DNA of 64,000 nt, from positions 372,001-436,000 of the forward strand of contig NZ_CP043661.1 in assembly GCF_014217565.1 (NCBI RefSeq), written 5' to 3'. Numbering within the stretch: position 1 is the first letter of the stretch; every line of letters starts with the position of its first letter. Below the pieces are notes generated by a model, which saw only the letters and a list, made by a program, of their open reading frames with translations, had not been told where the DNA came from and did not search any database. The position numbers were made by a program, and so were the translations under genes. This document shows positions 24,858-34,190 of the stretch, piece after piece. The stretch is from Kribbella qitaiheensis (GTDB lineage Bacteria > Actinomycetota > Actinomycetes > Propionibacteriales > Kribbellaceae).

Positions 24858-25814
24858 TTATTCAGGCACAGGTGCCGCGACGAGAAGCCCGGTGCCTGTG
24901 CCACCTGAGCAGATCGCGGCCGGCCGTGGGTCGCTGAACCAGCCGCGCCATCGAAGGAAAAAGCACCCGCCACCGAACAGCAGAGCGGCCACCCAGTAGA
25001 GCAAGGCGGTCAGCGCGACCGCGCCGAAGGCGGCGGTCCAGGAGACCCCGATCGATGTCAGACCGGCGACCAGAGCGCCTTCGCGCGGGCTCGCACCATG
25101 GACGCCGGGAAGCACTCCGGCGAGCTGACTCGCGCCGAACACAGCGATCAATTGGAAGGCCGACACCGAGTCGCCAACCGCCTGCAGGGCCCCGATCAGC
25201 AGGCCCAGGATTGTGGCCTGGTAGCCGATCGACAACGCGACACCGGCCGCGAACACCCCCGGCGACGGCCAAGGCAAATTGCCTGCCAGACCAGGACGCC
25301 GACGGCGTACGACGAGGGCCGCTGCCAGCACGATCGCGGCAAGGCCGAGCGCACCCGCGAGCACGGTCCAGGGCAGGGTGATTCCGCAGACAGCGACGGC
25401 GACGACCAGTCCGACGGCGCCGACGAACCGGTCCAGGGCGACGGACGCGATCGCCGACGAGCGTCGTACGCCGGTTGCTTCCAGGCGGTGAACCCGCCAG
25501 ACGTCGGCGCCGGCGTGCCACGGTGAGATCAGGCCGAGGATCTCACTCTCCGCATACGCACGCACGTGCCACGCCCGGGTCCGCCCGCTGGCGGACAGGG
25601 CGTGCCAGCGCAGCGGGCACAGGACATATTTGCCGATCGCGAACGGCAGCAGCCCGACGACGGCGGGCAGCACCGACGTGTGCGGGACCCGCTCGACGTT
25701 CCAGAGCGAGATCATCACGGCGCCCAGCAAGGCGCTCACCTGAACGGCGCGATTGGTGACGATCGCCCGCGCGACCCGGAAAGGTGTCTTGAACTGCTCT
25801 TGCCTCACACGCAC
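24858..25814 (-). CDS. Lysylphosphatidylglycerol synthase TM-like (flippase-like) protein
   Basis: A 318-residue protein with seven to eight membrane helices. The family hallmarks are PLRWHALSASGRTR, SEILGLISPWHAGADVWRVHRLEATG cut across its helix, LDRFVGAVGLV and the late GVLPGVHGASPREGALVAGL. The LPG_synthase_TM/UPF0104 family contains lipid flippase-like proteins; the exact substrate is unknown. It starts at a GTG and is transcribed away from the 25815-26202 gap. Confidence 0.85.
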   Translation of the reverse strand: MRVRQEQFKTPFRVARAIVTNRAVQVSALLGAVMISLWNVERVPHTSVLPAVVGLLPFAIGKYVLCPLRWHALSASGRTRAWHVRAYAESEILGLISPWHAGADVWRVHRLEATGVRRSSAIASVALDRFVGAVGLVVAVAVCGITLPWTVLAGALGLAAIVLAAALVVRRRRPGLAGNLPWPSPGVFAAGVALSIGYQATILGLLIGALQAVGDSVSAFQLIAVFGASQLAGVLPGVHGASPREGALVAGLTSIGVSWTAAFGAVALTALLYWVAALLFGGGCFFLRWRGWFSDPRPAAICSGGTGTGLLVAAPVPE

Positions 25815-26202
25815 GACGGCCTCCTCTCGGCCAACCGAACGGCGTCGCCGGGGCCCGAGTCGCTTGCCCCCGCCACTCGGTCAGACCATAACCGCCCGGC
25901 CCGACCCCCGCATCCCGCCGCCCGCGCGCCGCCTACTCGTTCAACGGCCGTTCAGCGCCCGTTGTTGATGGGTGATGGTGATCGGCCCGTACTCCGAGCG
26001 GTTGGTCAGCCGAGTGCTTCGAGGTTCGTCTGCCGACCACCAGTTGATCGCCCGGGCGGGTGAGTTACCCACCAGTGAAGTAAGGTGAGACTTACTCAGC
26101 CGTTCCGGCCGAGTCATTGAGGCCTGCGGGGGTGGGTGGAATCGCCGTGATGAACAGTTGGGACGAAGGTCGCCGGATTCGGGTGATCAGGACGGCGCGG
26201 TC
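25815..26202. other. 388-bp intergenic region between divergent genes
   Basis: The region separates the flippase-like gene and the ferritin-like gene. It contains the iron-box-like site at 26081 and an inverted pair around 25943-25965 (AACGGCCGTT and CGCCCGTTG). I see no open frame with coding character. Confidence 0.6.
26081..26099. promoter_or_regulatory. Probable second iron box
   Basis: TAAGGTGAGACTTACTCAG matches the IdeR/DtxR consensus at roughly 13 of 19 positions, with the AGGT and CTTAC half-site cores kept. It lies about 105 bases before the ferritin-like gene. The match is weaker than the site at 22967. Confidence 0.5.
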
Positions 26203-27126
26203 ATGACCGCCGCCGGTACTCCGTCCGCGCGCCGGACGAGGCGTGGGCGCCGTCGGCCGTTCTCGGTCGAGGCGCGGTTGGCCGAGCACGTCGACCGGCT
26301 GGGCGAGGAACATCCGCCGATCCCGGTGGACAGCGCGGACTACTCGATGAAGCGTCCGGAGGTGCTTGCCGAGCAGTTCGGTCCGGTGCTCACCTACATG
26401 GCGCGAGTCGAGCTGGAAGTCGAGCGCAACGTCCTCGAGCTGAACCTGTTGCTCCCGGATCCGCCCGCCGTGGACCAGCACTTCTACGCCGATGTGTGGC
26501 TTCCGCAGGAGATCCATCACGGGTTGCTGCTGGACAAGCTGCAGAGGCTGGCCGGCCTGCCGCCGTCGGACCCGGACCTCAGCTCGATCGAGTTCAGCTA
26601 TCGGGTCCTCGGTGCGCTCGGTCGCTGGAGCCCCGTCCAGGACGTGAGCCGGATGCTGTACTACCTCACCGGCGTGGCGACCGAGCAGTCGGCGATCCTT
26701 GCCTACAACAAGCTTCACCAGGGGCTGCTGGACCTCGGCGAGGAGGCGGTCGCCTCGACGATCATCGCGCCGATCCGGCGCCAGGAGCCGGGCCACTTCG
26801 CCTACTACAAGATCGCCGCCCAGGGCCTGTGGACCGAGCTGTCCCAATGGCAGAAGTGGCTGATCAGGACGCTCCGCCGGCACACCTTCGAACCGGTCGG
26901 CGCGTACACCAAGAAGCAGTGGGCGGAGTTCGGTGCCGTGATGCATCACCTTGGCATCACGACCGAGGACGGCACCGGGGTGAGTCGCTACGCCCAGCAG
27001 ATCGGGCGGGTCGAGATGGAGTTGCTGTGGGCCCAGCGCCAGGGGTTGCGGGTGCCCACCTACATCGTCGACTCGCTCAAGTCCGCCGCGAAGCTGGCGG
27101 CCGCCGATCGCAGCGTCGCGGGTTGA
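26203..27126 (+). CDS. Ferritin-like diiron protein (acyl-ACP-desaturase superfamily)
   Basis: A 307-residue helical protein. Candidate iron ligands are in YMARVELEVERNVLEL, LPQEIHHGLLLDKLQ, GVATEQSAILAYNKLHQGL and IAPIRRQEPGHFAYYKIAAQ. These E-x6-E and ExxH patterns, spaced along four helices, are those of ferritin-like diiron oxidases. The reaction is unknown. The possible IdeR site upstream fits an iron-containing product. The ATG at 26203 is chosen because the residues before it are poorly coding. Confidence 0.75.
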   Translation: MTAAGTPSARRTRRGRRRPFSVEARLAEHVDRLGEEHPPIPVDSADYSMKRPEVLAEQFGPVLTYMARVELEVERNVLELNLLLPDPPAVDQHFYADVWLPQEIHHGLLLDKLQRLAGLPPSDPDLSSIEFSYRVLGALGRWSPVQDVSRMLYYLTGVATEQSAILAYNKLHQGLLDLGEEAVASTIIAPIRRQEPGHFAYYKIAAQGLWTELSQWQKWLIRTLRRHTFEPVGAYTKKQWAEFGAVMHHLGITTEDGTGVSRYAQQIGRVEMELLWAQRQGLRVPTYIVDSLKSAAKLAAADRSVAG

Positions 27127-27133
27127 CCAGCTT

Positions 27134-28342
27134 CTAGCGGAAACGCTGCGGCTGGGAGCGAGCCGTGAGGATGACGAAGGCCGCCGTGGCGAAGGCGGTC
27201 AGGGCGGCCGGGATGAAGAAGACGTGCGGCAGGCCGATGGCTGCCACGCCGAGGCCGCCGATCGCGCCACCGATGGCAGAGCCGACCGGGATTGCGCTGA
27301 GGAAGACGCCGGATGCCGTCCCGACGCCCTCGGGGTTGAGGTGCTGGGCGATCGACACTCCAAGCGCTCCGACGCACGCCCAGAGGCCGGCCGTGAGAGC
27401 TTGTCCGAGGAACAATGCCCAGACCGTGGTGCCTGTCGCGTAGGCGAGGTTTCCGCCCAGGCCGAGTGCGGCTCCGCCCGTCATCACCGCCAGTGCTCCG
27501 TAGCGGTCGGCCAGCCTGGCCACCAGGGGGAGCAGCAACAGCTCCAGCAGTGGCTGGATTCCGATCACGGCGCCGCGCATCGCGTCGGAGACGTGGAGTT
27601 GTTCGGCCATGTAGATCGGCAGGTAGCCGAACTTGATGGTGTCGCCGGTCATCGCCAGGACGCAGACAGCGGTGAAGACCAGCAGCGGCATCAGGTGGTC
27701 GATCTGTCGCCGGTTCGGAGGTCGTAGCGGCGGCGCCAGGTCCTGGTAGCGCTCCACCCGCTGGCGGCCGAACGGGATGAGCTGTGCGAAGACGCAGACA
27801 GCGGTTGCCGCCAGCAACGAACGGAGGCCGAAGACCCCGCCGTACCAGCTGCCCAGGACGGGGCCGAGGATCCAGCCGATCGTGAACGCCATCCGGATGG
27901 TGGCGATCACCCTGTTGTCCGATCTGGTCGGGTGCCGGCTCAGCTCGTCGCGGCAGGCAGCGAACAGTTGCGCCATCGAACCGCCCGCGATGCTCAGCGC
28001 CAGTGCGCTGATCACGAACGGCAGCCAGACCGACCGGGCGGCCGCCATCGCGAGCCAGCCGAGCGCGCCGATGATCGCGCAGAGACGGAACCAGAGCAGC
28101 CGCTCAGGGGTTCGGTCCGACAGCCTGCCGATGAGGAAACCGGCCAGCGGGGCGGCCAGGTTCGTCACGTAGTAGAGGCCGGCCACCGGCAGCGGCGTAC
28201 CGAGCTCGCGGACCAGGAAGAGGGTCAGCTGAGGCGTCGCTGCCGACGTACCGATTCCGGCGATCAGCAACGACAGGAACGCCGAACGATAGAAGCGCGA
28301 CCGGACGACAATCCCCACCGCAGACTCGGATCGGTCGAGCAT
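27134..28342 (-). CDS. MFS transporter (sugar-efflux/SET type)
   Basis: A 402-residue protein with twelve predicted helices. The GRLSDRTPERLLWFR loop between helices 2 and 3 is the MFS signature. It also has SAATPQLTLFLVRELG near the start and the mid-protein cytoplasmic loop ending QDLAPPLRPPNRRQ. The pattern resembles SetA/SetB sugar efflux transporters. The ATG at 28342 gives the family length. It converges with the ferritin-like gene eight bases from its stop. Confidence 0.88.
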   Translation of the reverse strand: MLDRSESAVGIVVRSRFYRSAFLSLLIAGIGTSAATPQLTLFLVRELGTPLPVAGLYYVTNLAAPLAGFLIGRLSDRTPERLLWFRLCAIIGALGWLAMAAARSVWLPFVISALALSIAGGSMAQLFAACRDELSRHPTRSDNRVIATIRMAFTIGWILGPVLGSWYGGVFGLRSLLAATAVCVFAQLIPFGRQRVERYQDLAPPLRPPNRRQIDHLMPLLVFTAVCVLAMTGDTIKFGYLPIYMAEQLHVSDAMRGAVIGIQPLLELLLLPLVARLADRYGALAVMTGGAALGLGGNLAYATGTTVWALFLGQALTAGLWACVGALGVSIAQHLNPEGVGTASGVFLSAIPVGSAIGGAIGGLGVAAIGLPHVFFIPAALTAFATAAFVILTARSQPQRFR

Positions 28343-28487
28343 GACCCTCCAGCCGCTGTTCAGCACCGTCGGTAAACGATATCCGGCCGGCCAGGATGAC
28401 GGTCCGTCATCTCGATGGTCGAGAAACCCGGTCACCGAGATTGGCGTCCTGCGCGGGGGTACCAGCTCAGGGCCGGAAGGAGGCCAC

Positions 28488-29555
28488 GTGCGACTGATCG
28501 ACGCCAAGCCGCTGGACGACGACGCGCTGCAAGGGCTGGACGCGTACTGGCGGGCTGCGAACTATCTCTCCGTCGGGCAGATCCCGCGCCGCCGCCAAGA
28601 TCCCCGCCCTGGTCTACCTGCTCGCGAACCCGTTGCTGACCGAGCCGTTGCGCCCGGAGCACATCAAACCGAGGCTGCTCGGCCATTGGGGTACGACGCC
28701 CGGGTTGAACCTGATCTATACGCATCTGAACCACGTGATCCGCGAACGCGAGCGGGAACTGATGTACGTGATCGGTCCCGGTCACGGCGGGCCCCGCGAT
28801 CGTCGCGAACAGCTGGCTGGAGGGCAGCTGGACCGCGACGTACCCGAGGGTCACCCAGGACGGGCCGGGGATGGCGAGGTTGTTCAAGCAGTTCTCCTTC
28901 CCCGGCGGGATCCCGAGTCACGTCGCGCCGGAGGTGCCTGGGTCGATCAACGAGGGTGGCGAGCTGGGCTACTCGCTCAGCCACGCTTACGGAGCCGCCT
29001 TCGACAACCCGGATCTGGTCGTCGCCTGTGTCATCGGCGACGGCGAGGCGGAGACCGGGCCGCTGGCGACCTCGTGGCACTCGAACAAGTTCCTCGATCC
29101 GCGCCGCGACGGCGCGGTCCTGCCGATCCTTCATCTGAACGGCTACAAGATCGCCAACCCGACCGTGCTCGCCCGGATCGGCGACGAGGAGCTGGAAGCG
29201 CTGCTGCGGGGCTACGGCCATGAGCCGTACCTCGTCGACGGCTCCGAACCGGCCGGTGCATCAGGCCCTGGCGGCCGCGATGGACCGCTGCTTCGACCGC
29301 ATCGACGAGATCCAGCTGGAAGCCCGTACTACGGAAGGTCAGCCGCGCCAGGCCTGGCCGATGATCGTGCTCCGGACGCCGAGGGGCTGGACGGGGCCGC
29401 ACACGGTCGACGGCGAACCGGTCGAGGACACCTGGCGGTCGCACCAGGTACCGCTGTCCGGCGTACGGACGAATGAGGACCACCTTCGGCAGTTGGAGGA
29501 CTGGCTGCAGAGCTACCGTCCGGAGGAGCTGTTCGATGGCGACGGCCGGCCGTGA
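28488..29555 (+). pseudogene. Phosphoketolase, frameshifted and 3'-truncated
   Basis: A GTG with GGAAGGAGG upstream starts [16 protein letters not shown]. The following pieces lie in several frames: [88 protein letters not shown], and finally [13 protein letters not shown] to RPEELFDGDGRP. This is the N-terminal ThDP-binding third of xylulose-5-phosphate/fructose-6-phosphate phosphoketolase. At least three frame changes are present and the last two thirds are missing. The end abuts another truncated gene. Confidence 0.9.
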
Positions 29556-29556
29556 C

Positions 29557-29836
29557 CGAGCTCGGACATCAGCCGCGCGATGTCACCCGCCATCGACCTC
29601 TTCGAGTACTGCGTGTGTGCGGCGTCCGCGGCCGGTTTGTCCGACTGGCCGTAGCCACGGAGGTCGGGACACAAGACGGTGAATTCCTTCGCGAGCACCG
29701 GCGCGACCTGGTACCAGGTCGTATGGGTACGCGGGTGTCCGTGTAACAGCACTACCGGCGGTCCCGAACCGCCGTGGCGTACGCGGAGACTGACTTCGCC
29801 GACGTTGATCTGGCTCAGCTGAAATCCATCGAACAT
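29557..29836 (-). pseudogene. Haloacetate-dehalogenase-like alpha/beta hydrolase, truncated
   Basis: The start is MFDGFQLSQINVGEVSLRVR, followed by LLHGHPRTHTTWYQVAPVLA and CPDLRGYGQSDKPA, the nucleophile-proximal first 95 residues of a haloacetate-dehalogenase-type hydrolase. The similarity stops at MSELGH, before the nucleophile Asp or Ser, exactly where the phosphoketolase remnant ends on the other strand. A deletion appears to have joined two broken genes tail to tail. Confidence 0.8.
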
Positions 29837-29870
29837 GTGCTTGCAGGTACCACATTCGTACTCCCGAGTG

Positions 29871-30848
29871 TCAGCTGGCAGCCATCGGCTGGGCCGACTC
29901 GGCGGTATCCCAGTTGTCGAGCAGGTAGTGGGCGAACAGATTGTCCACACCGAGGCAGCAGGTCGCACCGAACAGGATGCCGGCGACGGACTCGGGGTGC
30001 TCCTCGGCGTAGCCGTCGCACAGATCGTGGGCCGCGATCTGCTCGTGGACGGCGTCCGCCTCGACATGCTCGGTGAAGTAGCGAGCCGCTACCGGTCCGG
30101 CGCCGAGGCGGGTCGCGCCGGCGGCGTACCGGCGATTGGGCAGAGTCGAGGTCATCTCCAGCGCGGCCAGGTGGCCGAGCAGCGCCGGGGTCCACTGGCG
30201 ATGCAAGGCGAAGGTCGACATGACGTTCGAGATCGCGAGCGTGACTGCCGGTACCTCGGGGACATAGCGGCCGTAGGAGTCGTCGAGGTCGAGCCAGCGC
30301 ATGGTCGAGCGGAAGAGTTCGGCGTGCATCCGCTCCGGCCGGCCGCCGCCGTACTCGTCGGCCTGGATCTCGACCAGGGCCGTCTTTGCCGGGCCGTCGA
30401 GGCGGGGGATGCCGAAGCTGTGCGGGTCGGCCTCCTTCAGTTGGTAGACCGACCGGTTCAGGACGAACTCCCGGAACTCTTCCAGGCCGGCGTGACGATG
30501 CAGGAAGGCCGCCAGGGAAGGGCCGTCATCTCGATCGATCAGGTCGCGGAGCAAGTCGGAGGGCTTGCCGTCGACAGTGGCCGGCCAGTAGGTGGCGCAG
30601 AGCCACTCGAGCCAGGGGTGTTCGAGCTCGGCCCGGAACGCCAGGATGTCGAGGTCCCATTCCGCCGCCGGATCGACGTCGTCGAAGCCGCGGTAGTGCA
30701 GTTCGTAGCAGCACCACAGTGCCAACTGCAGATCGTCGTCAGCCCAGGGCTGGTCGTACTCGCCGACGAGGGGAGACGGCACGAGGCGGCCATTCAGGTG
30801 ATCGCCGAGCCATTGGGTGAGTGGTCCGCGGGGTGGGGGAAGCTGCAT
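29871..30848 (-). CDS. Haem-oxygenase-like diiron protein (iron-containing redox enzyme family)
   Basis: A 325-residue protein of the haem-oxygenase-like diiron oxidase/oxygenase type (Pfam Haem_oxygenas_2 style). Likely ligand regions are LWCCYELHYRGFDDVDPAAEWD, IQADEYGGGRPERMHAELF split at its Gly run, and YFTEHVEADAVHEQIAAHDL. These enzymes use O2 to oxidise or cleave amino-acid or lipid-like substrates. Its partner is unknown. The ATG at 30848 is chosen over upstream frame extension. The adjacent F420-type gene is on the same strand about 90 bases upstream. Confidence 0.82.
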   Translation of the reverse strand: MQLPPPRGPLTQWLGDHLNGRLVPSPLVGEYDQPWADDDLQLALWCCYELHYRGFDDVDPAAEWDLDILAFRAELEHPWLEWLCATYWPATVDGKPSDLLRDLIDRDDGPSLAAFLHRHAGLEEFREFVLNRSVYQLKEADPHSFGIPRLDGPAKTALVEIQADEYGGGRPERMHAELFRSTMRWLDLDDSYGRYVPEVPAVTLAISNVMSTFALHRQWTPALLGHLAALEMTSTLPNRRYAAGATRLGAGPVAARYFTEHVEADAVHEQIAAHDLCDGYAEEHPESVAGILFGATCCLGVDNLFAHYLLDNWDTAESAQPMAAS

Positions 30849-30935
30849 GGTTCTGTCTCCTTCACGACCCAGCGCCGGTACCCGCGGATTCACGGGCCAT
30901 GCCTGGCCGGAAAGTGACGTCGGCCTCCCGCCGAC

Positions 30936-31904
30936 TCAGTGACCTGCTGACTTGCGGAGTTCGGGGAGGACCTCGGTGCGGTAGAGGTTCATCATGTCGA
31001 CCGAGTGGGGACCCATGTTCGCGACGTAGATCTCGTCGAAGCCGGCCTCGACGTACGGTTCGAACGCCTTGAGATGATCGGCTGCCTTCGCGCCGCAGGT
31101 CACGGATTCCGCGGTCTGCTCCTTGGTGACCAGTTGGCTGGCCTGTTCGAAGTGGCGCGGCGAGGGCAGCACCTGGGACAGCTCTCCGGGGAGGCCGGCG
31201 TTGCCCCAGATCCGGTGCGCCTGCTCGATGCCCTCGTCCTCGGTGGGCGCATAGCTGACCTTGAAGCCTGCCTGGGTGAGCTTGTCACCGCCGCCGTTCG
31301 TACGGAACCGCTGCAGCAGGTCCTTGTCGGGCGTGGTGGTGATGTAACCGTCGGCGATCCGGGCGGCCAGGTCCGTCGCTTGCGGCCCGAATCCGGACAT
31401 GTAGATCGGCAGCGGCGAGTCCGGGCGGGTGTAGATCCGGGCGGTGTCGACGGTGTAGTGCTTGCCGTGATGGCTGACGAAGCCGTCCTCGGTCCAGAGC
31501 CGGCGGATGATCTCGACGGCTTCCTCCAGCATCTCCAGCCGTACGTCGACCGTCGGCCAGGCGTCGCCGAAGATGTGCTCGTTGAGAGCCTCACCGCTGC
31601 CGATGCCGAGCCTGAAGCGACCGTTGAGCAGTACTGCGCTGGTCGCGGCGGCCTGGGCGATGACGGCCGGGTGGATCCGCACGGTCGGGCAGGTGACCGC
31701 CGTCGTTACCGGAAGCTCGCAGACCTGGGAGACCGCGCCGATCATCGACCACACGAACGCACTCTGCCCCTGCTCGTCGTTCCAGGGGTGGAAGTGGTCG
31801 CTGATCCACAATCCGTCGAAGCCGGCCTCCTCGGCCAGCCGCGCCTGCTCGATCAACTGCGCCGGTGTGTATTCCTCGCTGGACAGAAAATATCCGATCT
31901 CCAT
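30936..31904 (-). CDS. F420-dependent LLM-class oxidoreductase
   Basis: A 322-residue TIM-barrel protein of the luciferase-like family, TIGR03557-type. Features include LIEQARLAEEAGFDGLWISD, HFHPWNDEQGQSAFVWS, VTTAVTCPTVRIHPA and GSGEALNEH. The HPW and SGEALNEH segments are those of F420-dependent glucose-6-phosphate dehydrogenase relatives. It probably transfers hydride between an alcohol or aldehyde and cofactor F420. It is divergent from the ANTAR gene and may be co-transcribed with the diiron protein. Confidence 0.9.
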   Translation of the reverse strand: MEIGYFLSSEEYTPAQLIEQARLAEEAGFDGLWISDHFHPWNDEQGQSAFVWSMIGAVSQVCELPVTTAVTCPTVRIHPAVIAQAAATSAVLLNGRFRLGIGSGEALNEHIFGDAWPTVDVRLEMLEEAVEIIRRLWTEDGFVSHHGKHYTVDTARIYTRPDSPLPIYMSGFGPQATDLAARIADGYITTTPDKDLLQRFRTNGGGDKLTQAGFKVSYAPTEDEGIEQAHRIWGNAGLPGELSQVLPSPRHFEQASQLVTKEQTAESVTCGAKAADHLKAFEPYVEAGFDEIYVANMGPHSVDMMNLYRTEVLPELRKSAGH

Positions 31905-31992
31905 CTACCCGTGGTACCCAGGAACGGGCCGCGCAATCGGCGTCCTGGACCTCGTCCTGGTTCGGGGGAGCGGAGCGGGGTACTCGAAGGCA

Positions 31993-32679
31993 ATGGAACC
32001 TGAAGCTGTGGTCGAGACGGCCCGACGGTTGGCGGAGGCGCTGAAGCCGGGCGACCTGGACCAGACGTTGAGCCGGATCACCGCGGCAGCAGTCGAGGTA
32101 CTGCCCGAAGTCGACTTCTGCAGCATCACCATCCTGCATGCCGACGGCAGCCTGGATACCAGCTCGCCGACCGATGAGAAGCTGTGGAAGCTGGACCAGG
32201 CGCAGTACCAGTTCCGTGAAGGTCCTTGCTACGAGGCCGCGACCACCACGGTTCATGTCATCTCCCCGGATCTCGCGAACGACGAGCGCTTCCCGCAGTA
32301 CGCCGCGGTCGCCGTCCGGGACGGGATCCGGGCCCATGCCGGGCTCAGGTTGTTCGACGGACCGAAGGGTCGCGCGGCGCTGAACCTGTACTCCGAGACG
32401 CTCGGAGCGTTCTCGGACCTGGCCTCGCTCGGCGCCCTGTTCGCGCACCAGTCAGCGGTGGCGATCGGCTACGCCTACGAGATCCGCGAACTCCAGGAGG
32501 CCGTGAAGACCCGCGGCCTGATCGGGCAGGCGGTCGGTATCGTCATGGAGCGCTACAAACTGAACGACCAGCGCGCCTTCGCATTCCTCGCCCGGCTGTC
32601 CCAGCACGGCAACATCAAACTGAGACGAGTCGCCGAGCAACTCGTCGCCACCGTCCCACAGCCCACCGACGACCGCTGA
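31993..32679 (+). CDS. GAF-ANTAR regulator
   Basis: A 228-residue protein. The GAF domain runs over residues 20-155 (VDFCSITILHADGSLDTSSP, QFREGPCYEAATTTVHV, RAALNLYSETLGAF). An ANTAR domain ends it (TRGLIGQAVGIVMERYKLNDQRAF, then LRRVAEQLVATV). It is the third ANTAR protein in the window. Antitermination targets are not apparent nearby. Confidence 0.93.
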   Translation: MEPEAVVETARRLAEALKPGDLDQTLSRITAAAVEVLPEVDFCSITILHADGSLDTSSPTDEKLWKLDQAQYQFREGPCYEAATTTVHVISPDLANDERFPQYAAVAVRDGIRAHAGLRLFDGPKGRAALNLYSETLGAFSDLASLGALFAHQSAVAIGYAYEIRELQEAVKTRGLIGQAVGIVMERYKLNDQRAFAFLARLSQHGNIKLRRVAEQLVATVPQPTDDR

Positions 32680-32814
32680 TCCGCACGCCACATACCCGCT
32701 GGCCGACCAGCAGGGTTGGAGTAGGTGGTGGTGGATCATCAGGTGCGGGTGATGACCTGAAACGTCTGGTGGCGCTTCGGGCCCCGGCGGCGTGAGCGTC
32801 AGCCCGGCAACCTC

Positions 32815-33041
32815 AACGCGGCCGCCGACGCGATCAGGGCATGGTGCCGCCCTGTTCGGCTATACCAAGTTGTACGGCCAGGTGCCTGGCGGAGGGGGAA
32901 TACCTGCGGGTGCCGCAGGCGCAGTACGGGCCGATCAAGGTGTCCCATGGACGCCGGCCGGCTCTGTCCGACGGCCCGGCCGCGTACGAGATGTTCCAGC
33001 AGAAGCAGGACGGCGCGATCAAGATCCTCCTGACCCCGTAA
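32815..33041 (+). pseudogene. Zinc alcohol/formaldehyde dehydrogenase remnant
   Basis: One frame gives [19 protein letters not shown], the next gives [16 protein letters not shown]. The sequence then jumps to [24 protein letters not shown] and a stop. These match the middle and extreme C-terminus of glutathione-independent formaldehyde dehydrogenase-type zinc enzymes. The N-terminal zinc domain and the whole NAD-binding domain are deleted, and one frameshift remains. Confidence 0.75.
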
Positions 33042-33050
33042 GAGTCTGCG

Positions 33051-33088
33051 GATGGATCGGCGCAAAAGTTTTTTCGCGCCGACCCATC
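33051..33088 (+). terminator. Hairpin after the dehydrogenase remnant
   Basis: GATGGATCGGCGC pairs with GCGCCGACCCATC (one mismatch) around the loop AAAAGTTTTTTC. The T-run is in the loop and not after the stem, so termination efficiency is uncertain. The rest of 33089-33241 has no visible gene. Confidence 0.5.
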
Positions 33089-33241
33089 CGGGGTGGTGAT
33101 GGTGGCGAAGTAGGGGTGTCAGCTGCGGGTCGCGGGAGCGGCCCATCAGCAACTGGTGGCGACAAGGCCGGGTGGTTCTCCGGTGTTCGCCGGAATGACC
33201 AGTCGCCCCGGCTCAGTCACCTCACCGAAAGAGAGATCGTC

Positions 33242-33910
33242 ATGTCCAAGAACGTTGTCCGGCTCGGCCTCGCCGCGTCCGCACTCTCCCTGCTGTTCGT
33301 CACCGCTGCTTGTGGCAGCAATAACGACAAGTCGAGCAGCAGCCCGTCGACGACCACGTCGTCCTCGGCGCCGGCCCCGACCGACACCGCGAGCTCCGCC
33401 CCGGCCGACAACACCTCCGGACTGGTCGGCCCGGGTTGCGCCGACTACGCGAAGGCGAACCCGTCCGGTGCTGGTTCGGTTGACGGTATGGCTGCCGCTC
33501 CGGTTGCCACTGCTGCTTCGGGTAACCCGTTGCTGAAGACGCTGGTCGCGGCTGTGTCGGGCAAGCTGAACCCGAAGGTCGACCTGGTCTCGACGCTGAA
33601 CGGTGGTGAGTTCACCGTGTTCGCGCCGGTCGACTCCGCGTTCGCCAAGATCGATGCCAAGACGATCGCCACGCTGAAGACCAACGACGCGCTGCTGTCC
33701 AAGATCCTGACCTACCACGTCGTCCCGGGTCAGCTGGACGCGACCGCGGTCGTCGGCAAGCACGCCACGGTCGAGAAGCAGGACGTCACCGTCTCCGGTT
33801 CGGGCGACAACCTGATGGTCAACAACGCCAAGGTCATCTGCGGTGGCGTGAAGACGGCCAACGCGACGGTCTACCTGATCGACTCCGTGCTGATGCCGCC
33901 GGCGGCCTGA
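33242..33910 (+). CDS. Fasciclin-domain lipoprotein
   Basis: A 222-residue exported lipoprotein. The signal peptide ends in the lipobox VTAAC (Cys about residue 24). A Ser/Thr/Pro linker follows, then a FAS1 domain ([71 protein letters not shown]). It is related to mycobacterial MPT70/MPT83-type secreted antigens and should be anchored outside the membrane, probably in adhesion or as an envelope protein. It has its own strong terminator. Confidence 0.95.
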   Translation: MSKNVVRLGLAASALSLLFVTAACGSNNDKSSSSPSTTTSSSAPAPTDTASSAPADNTSGLVGPGCADYAKANPSGAGSVDGMAAAPVATAASGNPLLKTLVAAVSGKLNPKVDLVSTLNGGEFTVFAPVDSAFAKIDAKTIATLKTNDALLSKILTYHVVPGQLDATAVVGKHATVEKQDVTVSGSGDNLMVNNAKVICGGVKTANATVYLIDSVLMPPAA

Positions 33911-33990
33911 CGATCCCGTCGCCCGGCATCACCGGGCCGGTGTCACCAGGCCAGGACACCAGATCACGGTGACACCGACCCAGCAGTGAC

Positions 33991-34030
33991 GGTGGTGCCT
34001 CCCAACTCCAGGGAGGCACCACCGTTTTTT
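33991..34030 (+). terminator. Rho-independent terminator
   Basis: GGTGGTGCCTCCC and GGGAGGCACCACC form a perfect 13-bp stem with a 7-base loop, followed by G and six T. It ends the fasciclin transcript. Confidence 0.95.
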
Positions 34031-34086
34031 GTTTCCCGGCCCACCCATCCACCGGCCGGGCTGCCTCGAATGCTGGGTGATGCGGC

Positions 34087-34102
34087 TGTGATCCAGATCA
34101 CA
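34087..34102. promoter_or_regulatory. CRP-like binding site
   Basis: TGTGATCCAGATCACA is a perfect TGTGA-N6-TCACA palindrome, the consensus of CRP-type regulators including actinobacterial cAMP receptor proteins. It lies about 90 bases before the Tat-signal protein and the DUF4331 operon, a position suited to activation. Confidence 0.75.
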
Positions 34103-34190
34103 ACATATGCGATCGAGTCGCATCTACGGGGGACTGGCCGCCGGCACCCGCCGGCGGCCACGTAGTACCGGAGAGAGGGAAGGAACAGTC

